Part shown: positions 13,500 to 24,600 of the stretch, piece after piece
Position numbering within the stretch: position 1 is the stretch's first letter
Layout of the letters: each line of letters begins with the position of its first letter
Assembly (NCBI RefSeq): GCF_014066305.1
Contig: NW_023501148.1
Span: forward strand, 345,461-409,460
DNA from: Letharia columbiana
Lineage: Eukaryota > Ascomycota > Lecanoromycetes > Lecanorales > Parmeliaceae
Direction of reading: 5' to 3'
Length of the DNA: 64,000 nucleotides
Notes under the pieces: generated by a model
Seen by the model: the letters and a program-made list of their open reading frames with translations, nothing else
Databases searched by the model: none
Told to the model about the DNA's origin: nothing
Program-made: the position numbers and the translations under genes

Positions 13500-13530
13500 A
13501 TACTAGATATATCTTATTGACACATGACAG
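13500..13530. other. Junction between AT-rich fungal-type DNA and algal-type DNA
   Basis: Within about 20 bp the sequence changes from TATACTAGATATATCTTATT to GGGTTTGTTGGCGATGTCAG. To the left CA and TG are almost absent; to the right they are among the commonest dinucleotides. No target-site duplication or terminal inverted repeat is obvious on the algal side, and a kinesin gene is cut off here. Confidence 0.8.
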
Positions 13531-13740
13531 GGTTTGTTGGCGATGTCAGCTGTCAGGTCAGAGTGTTTGCATTGCCTGGGCACACATTGGATGCGCCGAA
13601 ATTTACATTGATGGAATGGCTGCACATGCTTGCACTGCATGTGATGATCCAACCACGTGTGGAATGAATGGAGATATAAAACGGCACCATCAGTCTGGCG
13701 CCCTGCATGCTGAACAGAGAAAAAACACAGCTGCTCTTAC

Positions 13741-14436
13741 TCTCATTGAAGCTTCCAAGCATGGTGAAGGTTTTCCCGCTTCCAGTGGCCCCACTGCAGA
13801 ACAAGGTGTTTAGTCACCCAGAGGATGCGTTGCCCAAAGCGCATGCCATCAATTTGCTGTTGACAGTATGAGCAAAAGTAGGCCAACAAATTGTCCACTT
13901 GATTGTTATGCACTTGCTAAACTGATGAGCTGTTGCATAGATATATGGCTGAGGTGGGTCGACGAGTGACTTACTAAGCCAGTACTGATCCATTGTAGCC
14001 TTCAAGGACAGAATCCACACAGCCTGTGGCAAATGCTCAGTTTGTGGTCTTGGAACTGGTGCTTGGATCTAAGCCAGCAAGAGGAACATCGTAGCTTTAT
14101 GGCACAGCAGCGAGCAGAATATGCGCTGAGCTCTCGATGCGTCTGATACTGCTGGTGTGCTTACCTTGAGCTGCTGCGAAGACTTGGTCCTGTGTTGCAT
14201 GTTGTCCGAGCACTTCATCAAAATCTGACTCGAGCACAGTGTTGTCCTTGCAAGCCCTGATCCTTTGGTCCTGAACAAACACAGACCATTGCGCCCCTTT
14301 CCGCGCATACATCTGAGACTTCAAGCTGAGCCGGAGTTGTCACCTCGTAGACAGATACTGCTTCAGAGGTGCTTTGCGCGAATTCCCGCGGCAAGAGAGG
14401 ACGAACTCTTACGAAGGCGTGTATGTGAGATACCAT
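13741..14436 (-). CDS. Kinesin motor domain, N-terminal part only (3' end lost at the junction)
   Basis: Kinesins are microtubule-based ATP-driven motors. On the minus strand, from the ATG at 14436, exon 1 encodes the family start HAFVRVRPLLPRE; the following segment, to 14165, contains FDEVLGQHATQDQVF. Exon 13975-14023 encodes VLEGYNGSVLAY and exon 13741-13793 encodes the P-loop GATGSGKTFTML. Donors and acceptors are canonical (GTAAGC, GTAAGT, CTGCAG, GTAAGA) and TA|T joins the last two exons in frame to give the usual Y-G before the P-loop. Between 14320 and 14345 the frame shifts by one, by a very short intron or a base error. The intron after 13741 runs into the foreign AT-rich DNA, so about 85% of the motor and all of the tail are missing. 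The subfamily cannot be assigned. Confidence 0.8.
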
Positions 14437-14599
14437 GGATTGCTCGCTGGAACACTGCCGTCCTGCGCAGAGGTCCAATAGTTTGTGCAGCGCCAGCCGT
14501 GACGCCTGACGCCCTCCTCAGTGTTCTGGCAGAAAGCTCGCCCGGTTTCGCCGGACGAATCTAAATGACGTCTGGGATCACTTCAAATCTGGAGGGTTT

Positions 14600-15175
14600 A
14601 CTAAACCTGAAAACTAATCCCTTAAAAACAACCACTCAGCCATGGATGAGTCTGCTGCATCAGCTGCAGTTATCAAATGTTGACACAAGGACCTTTGATC
14701 AAGTCATGACTTGTCCGCAGTCTTCCCAGCAAACTGCATAGCGTTTTGTAATCACAGCAGATGACTCTGATTACACCTCGGGCAAGACTACACTGCTGAA
14801 AATGTGCATCCACAGTTGAAAATTGGGTTGTGTCCTGTCAAGATGTGCATCAGCACGTGCCAATTGGACATCATGTATAATAACGCTCCAAGAACGAACA
14901 CAACATGCATTATTCGAATTGCTTTGTCGCAAAGTGTATGTTAATAAGCAGCTTGGTATAGGGCAGCAGAAACACACCCAACCACAATACATGCAGGCTA
15001 AGCACAGTTGCAAAGGATATGCATGACCTTTGAAGGACATGCATGCGCAGCAAAGCGGCCCGTTCCGTTTAACACACTAAAAAAAGGCACAAGCTACATA
15101 CCCCTAAACCTGAAAAGTAATCCCTAAAAAACCAACCACTCAGCCATGGATGAGTCTGTAGTAGCATCAGCTGCA
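14600..15175 (+). repeat. Direct repeat of ~70 bp, 503 bp apart, at the broken end of the phosphomannose isomerase gene
   Basis: The stretch 14600-14669 (AACCACTCAGCCATGGATGA core) recurs at about 15103-15175 with a few differences and a 4-bp indel. The second copy covers the last readable codons of the isomerase exon and the start of what follows; the first lies between that gene and the kinesin. Between them I see no gene. The remnant suggests a local duplication. Confidence 0.75.
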
Positions 15176-16247
15176 GCTTCTCCTTGGGTGTCAGTTTCTC
15201 TTGCAGCTGCTTCTGCTGCAGGCGATCATCCAGGATCTCAACCTGCTCAGCAACTGCTGATGGATCTGCCTTCATGAGAGTCGTGAAAGCGTCCTTCAAA
15301 GCTGATTGTGCAGCATTGCTGTTGCTGCAGCTTTTCAAAACAGCATCTGCGTGCTGCTTGCCAACAACAGCTGTCAGTTCAGGAATGGACTGCAAGGCCC
15401 CTGACAGCTCCTGGGTACTGACAAAGCCACAGAGAGCTTCAAAATCTGTGATGGCTAGAGCCATTTCTGGCTTGTGATTGTTGTCCTTATAAATCTGCAG
15501 CAGTACCATCATTGCTTCAAAACATCCAAGGAAAAACATCGTCATTGGCAATAAAAGAAAGTCAACAATACGAATGCACTTACCCATGTGCAACTGCAAC
15601 ATACAGGAAGACAAGCACAGTTTACAGACCAGAAACAGCAGATGTACCTCTGGTTGCTGTGCATGAAGCTTCTCAGCAAGCTCTTTGTCAGGATGAGACT
15701 GTATAGACAGCGCTGTCTCCACAGACAGTACCTGTAGCATTTAAACTCAGTGTGTAGCTGAATGAGAACAAAAGTTAGTTAGTAACCAGGACAAACCAGT
15801 CATAGCAATGACTTATCGCAATATACAAGCATACCTTAAACAAGAAAGGTAGCTTGAGCCCAAATCTTTTCAGGACAGTGGCACCAAGTGCTTGAGAGTG
15901 TTTTTCTAACCAGTCTTGCAGGCTGGTAGCAGGGTGTGCGGCCAGCATAGCTGGACCGCTGGGATGTGTTCCCATCCTGCATGTTCTGTAACTGTCAGCA
16001 AAATGCAGAAAGTTTTCACGAGAGATTCAGGTTGATCACATACCACAACTCTGCATATGGCTTTTCGTGGTCGACGTGTGCACCTCCTGCTGCCGTCAAC
16101 GCCGCAACCTGCATCAAACACTGTTGTTACCCAGACTGGGCTTGTTTGTGTGCGTGGTGCAAACGCGATGCTGCTTCTCACCTCGCTGTTTGAGCGTGCA
16201 AGCCGACCCCAGGCATAGTTTTGGGTCGGGCACTTCAGTCTTAGCAT
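15140..16247 (-). CDS. MPI: Mannose-6-phosphate isomerase (type I), C-terminal part missing
   Basis: The enzyme interconverts fructose-6-phosphate and mannose-6-phosphate in the cytosol, feeding GDP-mannose synthesis. Five exons on the minus strand: 16182-16247 (starts MLRLKCPTQNYAWGR), 16044-16108 (HVDHEKPYAELW), 15835-15976 (WMGTHPSGPAML), 15648-15731 (LSIQSHPDKELAEKLH) and about 15140-15494 (DNNHKPEMALAITDFEALCGF). All phases agree. Three of the four zinc ligands known for the family are present: Gln and His of SIQSHPD and Glu of HKPEM. The fourth, a His in the C-terminal PNEPHAY-type motif, is absent, as is the whole second half of the cupin core: the last exon fades after KLTPKEKLQLMLL and nothing matching follows before the kinesin gene. 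So the gene is either broken here or misassembled. Confidence 0.85.
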
Positions 16248-16302
16248 TGTGCAGTGATCTGGCGCATCCAATCAACTACGCTCACGGTGCCTAATCATCG
16301 CT

Positions 16303-18539
16303 ATGTTCGATGCTGGTGAGGGGGACGCTTCCAACGTTGTCCTTCAAAGCACGTCCTTCGAACAGCTGGCAGTCTGAGTAATCACCCGTTTTAGTATTTG
16401 TCGAAATCTGAAATGCAAAACTTCGAGCAGCTGTGGTGTTGACGAAGTGGTTTGGTAGGACATATTGTGACAGCGTACACTGCGTAGTGCGGTTTGCAGT
16501 GGTGCGTGCGAATCAACGAGACAATATGCATCATTCGGTCCCTGCACTCACTGCTATTGAAGTTTGATAGTGCTTGAAGTCCTCGTTGCAGTGTCATGGC
16601 TACAAGTTGCACCTGGTCGGTGGTCCTGAACGGCAGTGTTCAGGATGAGCACAGCGTCTGCTGCTTGAAGCACCGGCATTGAGATGCAGAGTTGATTAAG
16701 GCTTTCTGGTCCGAACGTATACCTGAAAGGCCATGTACATACCTGAGCTTGATGCTCTTATCTTCCTGGCTACAGAGTTTTTAGAGGGAGGTGCCGATCG
16801 GCCGATTCTCGCAACAGGCATAAGAGCATTGCATGAAGCAGCAGGTCAGTGTCACATCCAGCTTCCCTGACGCTGTACAGCTTTAGTTAGCAACAATGGT
16901 GTGCAAGCAACAGTGGGGTTTGTACAGGAATACCTTTCGCTCCTGGTCATTCAGCAAAACGCAGCAGGCTTCCTGAAAGACTTGCCAGGAGAGAGTGCGT
17001 TGACCTCCTGCAGCAGCTGGGAGTACCACTGCAGGTCTGTGTGTCAAGTGATATATTGACTGTCCTGATAACATGTTGACAATCTTAACCTCACAGCCTT
17101 TGTTCCATATACTTGACTCACCTTCATGCTGGCAAGCTTATCTTCAGCAGCTGACACCTGAGTATATTGTGTGCTGTTGAGACTCCGTTGGCAGATCAAC
17201 ACCAGCTAACTCTCAGCATTCCGATGTAGGATGATTTGCTACCTGTGATCTGGGAAGCATTGGGCGGTGGTGATGACATTGCTTTTGTGACAGTTGGTCT
17301 TTTGCTGGCCTTTGTCTGTCAGGCGGAGTTTGATGCCACAGCAGCCTTTGTGTTCTGGATGCTGGACAAGTGAGCATCCTTCTGTTTGTCTGCCAAGATT
17401 ATGCCACGCATGTGTCGGATTGTCATGCGTATGCATTAAGCAGGAATTGCTGGTCGTACCTGCACACAAGCGCCCATGCCCGCAATCTGGAAGTGTTTCA
17501 GGGGCAACACAGCCTGGCGTGTACAGCTGTCATTGTGATGGTGCAGTGTTTGCAGTCATATGCCAATGCATGATGAACAGGCTGTTGCAAGAAGCAGTGA
17601 TACCTGGAGCCACGACATGGTTGCCACTCAACAGCTTCATTACTTCCACAGGCCATCAGCCTGCAGGCATGGACCATAAGGGATGGCCTGCTGACAAGAT
17701 GAGCACAGCCCAGGCTGATGTAATGTTCATGGGCTGTCTGGCTTGCTTGTCTTACAGGTTCTGCTCATGGTTCCTGTCACTTTCAGTCAAGTCAATCTCA
17801 CTTGTGTGCTAGGGATGGGGACCACAGGCTGACCAAAGGAGATGTGCTAGGGGCAATAGGGCCATTGATGCATACAGCCCAAGCTGGCATTGTGTTCCAG
17901 GGCAGTGCTGACCCAGATGTCAGGAATGCTGCATCGGTATGGGAAGGTTTCAGGGACAGCATGAGGGAGCTGGCAACAGATCAAGTTGCTGCTGCGATTG
18001 CTACTGGTGCCTTTGATGAAGTTGACGCCAGCCATAGTGGCAAGATCCAAGGTCTGTGCCATTCTAACATAAACAACGTGTCATACTGTTATGCCCAAGC
18101 TGTGGGGCCTGATAGTAAGCTGCAGCTGTTGCTATTGATAGCAGCCAGAGTGGCAATGCCGGAGGTGTCGAGCACTGCTTCATGCATGCGGGCCACATGT
18201 GTGGTTGGACAACTCAGTGTTTTGACTGAGAGCTGCCAGTGGCTGCCAGTATTGATGCTTGTGCCTGCTAGATCGACAGTGAGTGCATGATTGATTGATG
18301 CAACAGTGTGCTGCAGAGGCGCAGTTTCGGGTCATGATTGAGTGCGTAGCAACAGATGTGGCGACAATGATGGTGAATGTCACAGAGATGCAAGGCCAGG
18401 TGGAGAGGGCATCAGGTACCCGACTGGACAGCAGTAACAGCCCTGCAACAGGTGTAAAGACAGCACTGCACAAGCTGGTAACAAAGTATGCTGGTGGAGA
18501 GGTTGCTGAGAGGCTCTTGGGTGTCCCGACCAAGTCACG

Positions 18540-18607
<68 letters not shown>

Positions 18608-21600
18608 ACCACGTCAAACGTTATCAACGAAGCTGTCGCAAACAGCTTTCTAGTGTGGGCTGGGTGCTCACTGAATGCTATTTCATGCAGGATGCTTGCT
18701 GATCTAGTTCACATACCTCGTATATGCAACACTACAGGCTGTAGGGAAAATGGCAGGACTGGTGCTTATCAGTGGTGTATGCCTTTGATGATAACGTCAA
18801 AAACATGTACTCAGGCTTTCTGTCATAAATGCACTGGTGGGCCAGTGGTTATAGCATGACTACAAATGCTTCATTTGTGAGTAGAAGATTGATGTGTGCA
18901 TTCACCTGCAGGAAGTCTGGGATGTCTTCCAGCCGTCCACCTACATCTGGGAGCGGCACCAATCCCCAGCAAGCTTCCAGATTCAGTCCTCTCAGGCCCA
19001 GGGCTGGCATGCAACAGCCCTCCAGTAGGGCATCGTCAATGAGCAGCAGGCAGAGCTCAGGACAGTTGCAACAAACAGGCCGTGCCATTAGCACTCAAGG
19101 CTCACAGCCTCAATGGCAGAGCAGCTCGGGGCTTAGCCCTCAGCGCTCACACCCTCAGACACTGAGTACCTCAGGATTGAGTGCACAGAGCTCTCAACTT
19201 GGAGGCAACTCAGTGCTCAGTCCCCACAGCTCACCTCAGTGGCAAAGCAACTCAATTTACAGTCCTCACAGCTCACTGACGCAGCAGCAAAGCAACTCAG
19301 CATTCCGGCCTCAGAGTTTGGCAAGTCAGCAGCAGAATGATGCAGCTGAGCAGCAAGTCTCAATTCCAGGTGTCACACTCACATCTTCACCTAGATTCCC
19401 TGTTCAGGGCACCACTGAAGATGGAACAGTGTCTGGCTCACATGCTGACCTGGCCCCAGAGGGCACTTTGCAGCAGCCCTTGCAACATTCTCAGGAACCG
19501 TCCCAAATCACATTCTCATCTCAGCCTCGGCTGCAGGTGCAGCTGCCCTCACACTCAGGTAGCAATCAGACCCTAGGGTCTGTCCAGGGTGCAGTGCCAA
19601 ACCCTGAGGACAATATGAAACAGCCCGAGGGCTCTTTTGCACCCTCGTTGGGGCAGCAGGCTTCAACAGCTTCTCAGCAGGCGTCCACCAGCATGCCGCA
19701 GAACGCGGCAGGAATCTCAGGGCACCAGGGCCGTCTGCAGCAGCCCCGAACCTCAAGCGGCATGCAGAGACAGGGCTGGTTCCAAGATGAGCTGTGTGAT
19801 GATGCCCAGGACCCTAACCTGCACAATCCTAGGTTTGCTCCGTCAGTCAGCACCACAGAAACATATGCACAGCCTGGAGCAAGCTTTCACTACTGCCTAG
19901 CTTGCAAAGTAATGTCCGCCTGGAGTCTACTGGCATTGGCACCTATCTGTGCAGAAATACAGATGGCCCACACGCAATCATATACGGCATGACCACAGCT
20001 TCATTATACTGTTACAAGCGTCATGACAGGGGCCTCCTGGCACGTCTTGTTAGCCCTGTATTGTCACCACAAAAAGGTGTGTCCTGGAAGAGGCAATGTG
20101 GTATAGTCTTTATAATCCTCACATCCTTTTCTGTCTGCTCAGGGATCCTGACTTTGAGCGCAGAAATTCGGGGGCTCTGGCTTCCCCTTCTTCGCCCTCC
20201 TCGCCATTTGACTTGGCTCGCATGGGCGGGCAGGTCGACGCTGAGCTGCAGGCTCAAGAAGAGGAGCGGGAACAGCTGAGGCATGAGCGCATGCGCAGGG
20301 CCGATCGAGCTGCAGCTGCTGCCCGTGCTGCTGTCAAGGTCAGAATCTGTTGCAAGCAGATGGAACTGTTCATTCATACATGGTACTGTCACAGTAAGGC
20401 ATTGCTGAAACCCTGAAAGCTTGGGAAGCTGGTGACAGTGTAAGCAAGACAAACCCACAGCACGCAACCATGAGCTCAACACACAATGATGGGTTTGTGC
20501 TATCATGATGCATGGCATGGTATCGGCATGTTATCCATCTTGATTGAGCGGTATCAAAGTTGCATCCAGCCGGGCAGTGCTCAAGTTGGTGACAGGACAA
20601 ACCGTGGTCATTTTTAATAAGTAAACAATAAATTTATTCATAAATAAATAAATGAATCTATTCACTCTGCGTCTGACCCTGCAGTGCTGTTTGGAGTGAC
20701 CTGCAGCAGCACCACCTGTTGCCACAAACACATACTCGTACCGCCGGTAACATGTGAATGTGTGCATGGATAGTTGTACAGAACAAGAGCTGGCTGAGTT
20801 CAGCAACCGCTGACTAGGCTGTTGAGGTTACGATATCTTGAAAGAAGTATGCCTTCGCATGTGACCTACCTGGTCAAGGTAGGTCAGTCTTCCCTGGGGC
20901 TATCCCTGGTCACCCAGCCCATCTGCAAGCTCTCCAACCCATCTTGGACCCACACCTGACTCGCATACTTGACCCACACCTGAGTCACACTTGACCCACA
21001 CCTGACCCACACCTGACCCCAGACCTGGCCACAGACCTGACCCACAGCTGCGTGCAGGCGGATTTCAAGGCACAAGAGGATGCCGACAGCGCAAGCAAGA
21101 TTGACCCCAAGCATGCTCTGATCACCCTGGTGGCGGGTCTCACAGTGCGCTACTACCTCTTGGACATCATCAAGGTCATGGTCATCCTGGCCATCCTGCT
21201 CGCCGATGCCTCCTTTGTCACTGCTCTCTTTGCTAGGTCAGCATACCACTCAGCCCGCGCAATTTGTGACTCATGGTCTGGCTTGCTGGCAGCTGCATTC
21301 AGCTGGCCTGGCTTTTGTGGACTTGCTGTTGTGCATGTGTTGTGTACAGCGCTCCAGGGTTATGCTGCTGCAACTTGAGCCACATCACTAAAGCTGCTGC
21401 TAGTGACAGATGGCCAGTGTTGAGGTTGAAGTTGTCGTATGTATTCTGTCAACTGTCTGTTCTGCTGCCAGTTTGTCAGGTCGGCTCTCAGGTACACAGC
21501 TGTAAGTGCCAGATTGCAGGCTTGAGTGTTGGTTTGTGCTGTGTCTCGCAGTGTATGAGTCTCAGGAAACTGAGTCTGAGTCAGAAGTAGGTGCTCAAGT

Positions 21601-24600
21601 CTCGAGGCTGAGTCTGACCTCTGTTGTATGGGGCCTCGCACATTCACATAAGTCCTCAAGCACAGCATGTAGCAGAGTGTGTGTTTGTCTTTGCATGTAC
21701 GGTCACAAGCTGCATCTCAGTCTGGAGCTGTCACCTATTCTCGGACGGTCCAAGGCGGCTTGGGGTTATGGTGAAATCAGCATCCACAAACTAACAATCA
21801 CTACAGAGTACATGAGCAAGTGCTGACATGCTGACAGGCGGCATCTCAGTTTGGAGCTGTCGTTGGCAATTGTCTTCTTCACCAACATTGTGCTGTCCCT
21901 GGCAGCTCTGGTGTACATTGTGACGGGGATCAACACAGACATTTTCACATGGGCCAAAGAGTACATGGTCAGTCTGAAGGATGATGACAGTGCTGTCAAC
22001 ACCAAGGTGTGCCTAGTCTTCTTCTTCACCTTCCTGCTCTCCTCCTCATGCTTTTTTCTCGTTGTATTCTTCGCCTTTGAGATCTTCTTCTTTGGCAGGC
22101 TGACCTATGCCTAGCTGATTGTCAAGTTAACCCTCATGTGGGTGATGTCATTGTCAGGACTGCGTTTGTAACACTGTTACTGTCTTGTAATGTATGCTCT
22201 GGTCGGACGCATGCAAAGTGGTCCAAGCAGCGATGCAAGGTGCAGTGTATCAATATCTAGACAACCATCTTTCCGATTCACATTCCAACAACCCTTATGG
22301 CGCAGAGCCTGGTTTGGTAGCGGCCATTGCATTCTGCAAAGGGCTAGCAAGCTACAGCTGCAGCAGCAATCTGCGCTTGACAGCGTAAACCTTGGTCATT
22401 CGGGTTCCTTTCAGGAGGGACAGCATGTTGTCCAAGTCAGCAGATGTGGTGCTTGCTGCTGTCAGCATCCACTTTCAACCACAGCTCAAGGCTCATAAGG
22501 TCTTTGTCCAGAAACAAGCCCTGAATCCATGCTGTTTTTTGTGTCGAACTGCTGCTGCAGGTGGCTGCTGTTCAACTGTTCAAGCTTGTAATGGAGGCAG
22601 TCAGGCCAAGCATCTGCAAACAGAACTCTCAAGATCACACTGCACGCCAAGAAACCTTGTATTGCGGCTTGTTTGGTGCTGTCAGCTATCATGCTTGTGT
22701 TTAAGTGTGCAGACAGACAGGACCATGAGCAGTGCAGCATTCCATATGGGGATGCCGTGGCTCAAGCAGTGATTGAGTGAGCAGCACGTTCTATAGGCTG
22801 GCAGCCGTGGAAGCGGTTAGCGCCCAACCTGCGCAGTGTGACTGTACGATTCTCATGATGCAATAGCTCAAGTGGTGACTGTTTGGTGTGTTTGCAGAAA
22901 GACAGCACTTGGTCCAAGCTAGCTGCCTTGCAAGGGCCCAAGCAGCTGCAGAGTAATTTTGCCATGAACGCCTTGCAACCTGCAACATCTCATACGTGAC
23001 GCAATAGCTCATGCGGTGACTTCTGTGGTGTGTTTACAGAAAGACAGCACCTTGTCTAAGCTAGCAGCCATGGAGGGGGCCGTGCCCAAGCAGCTGCAGC
23101 CCGCCTTCAAGAAAGTCATGCTGAAGCTGCAACAGGTGGCTCCCATATCCAACACCTCTCGTCTCACACTTTCTCCTCCATGCTGCACTGTTGACATTTG
23201 AAGGTCACAACACAGTATCACCAACAGAGCTGACAGGAGACAAGGACGAACAAGATCCTATCCTGCAATAGGGGTTGGTGTTGAATAACACTGCTCCCTT
23301 CCGTGGGAGTCAGGATGCGCATAGTCCTGAGTATGTCAGGGAAAGCCTATGGACTGGTTATGTAGAAGCGCAGGACTGGCAGGCCTTTCTGACTGGTTGT
23401 CTCAAAGGGAAATGCTAGCTTGCGAGTGTGAAAGGCGTGCATGCACACTCAGTATCGTCCTGCACTTTGCCTTTGAAGTGTTTAAGGGGAAGCTGCAGCA
23501 GGTGACTGTTACATTCTGGCTGCCTGCTAGTATGGAACTCTTGTTTACTGTTGCCTTTCTCATGGCCTTGCGATCAACCCCTTTCTGCATGGATAGTCAA
23601 GACAATGATATGCACCTGACATAATACATGTACTTGTCGTAGCATCCCACCATCAAATCCATGTTGTTCTCTCACGCCTGCTACCCTTCTGCCCAATTGG
23701 CTTTTAAACTGTTTTTTCTTTTGGCTCCTGCCCTTTGCACCTGCTGATTATTGCCCATTCCACAGTGCTGCACCAGACGGCAGTTATGCACAGGATCAAC
23801 AACGTGACTATGCATAGGTTGGCAAGAAAAGCAAGGGCAAGGATGATGACAGCCTTGAGGATGGCATGGAGCGCAGGTCACACAGGTCAGCCTTACCACC
23901 CCCTCATGCTCCGTGGGAACCTGTACATGCTGAAACTCACAAGCTCACAGTAGATTTTGAAGTCAGTGGGAGTGCGTACTAGATTCAACAAGTTTGCCTA
24001 GTTGTTGAGAGTGCATAGTGAAGGTACCAGGAGTGCATATTTCAGCTGTTGAGAGCCACAACAAAAAGTCCCTCCTACTAGGAGTGCACACCAAAAACAA
24101 GTGAGACTGTATACTGAAGCTAATGCCGACCGGAGTGTCCTGAAGCAAAGAAAACTGCATACTGAAGCTACTGAGCAGGCACTGTGCAGCAGCAGATTCA
24201 CATATTTACCCAAGAAAATGTTGCATCTCCAGATGCCTGTCTGCTCAGCGGTTTGCTTTGAGTCTACTTTGTGCACTGTTCAGACCTGTGGCTGACAGCC
24301 GATAATGCACAACCCACCTTGGCCAACTGCCTGCACAAGAAGTCCTAGCTGCTGTTGCACCCAAGCTGAAAGTCACTGCTTTAGCTCTTATAGCAGCAGT
24401 GCAGCATGGCTCTTTCTCATTCCGCAGCTATGTAACCTCCACTAGCTTGATGTCATTGCACATCCTACTTATCGGTGATTTCAAGCCAGCTTGTCCGTCA
24501 CAATGTCACAATGTACTGAAGCTACTGAGCCAGCAGTATGCAGCAGGTGTGTGTTCGTCTGTGCGTGCGTCGCTCTGTTGACAAGCAGTGCAGTGCAGCA

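Larger units (their letters stand above)
1190..13512. other. ~12.3 kb AT-rich, gene-free block with RIP-like dinucleotide signature
   Basis: The block is nearly all A and T with scattered C and G. CA and TG are very rare, whereas CG, GC, AG, CT, AC, GT and especially TA are common. This is what C-to-T change at CpA leaves on both strands, the hallmark of repeat-induced point mutation in filamentous ascomycetes. No frame of useful length survives apart from a 65-codon AT-biased one at 9927-10124, which I do not believe. The block contains several diverged copies of a roughly 400-bp repeat in both orientations and a local tandem repeat, as expected if the targets were transposons. A mitochondrial origin is unlikely because no rRNA, tRNA or respiratory gene can be seen. 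Confidence 0.85.

Noticed and set aside
1190..13512. Mitochondrial or plastid origin of the AT-rich block
   Set aside because: No rRNA, tRNA or organelle protein is visible and the CA/TG depletion points to RIP instead.
14265..14564. 99-codon plus-strand frame over the kinesin start
   Set aside because: It is antisense to the kinesin motor motifs, which are unmistakable on the minus strand.
18488..18859. Frames reading a long Cys-Val repeat
   Set aside because: They translate the (GT)n microsatellite, which the model places in an intron.
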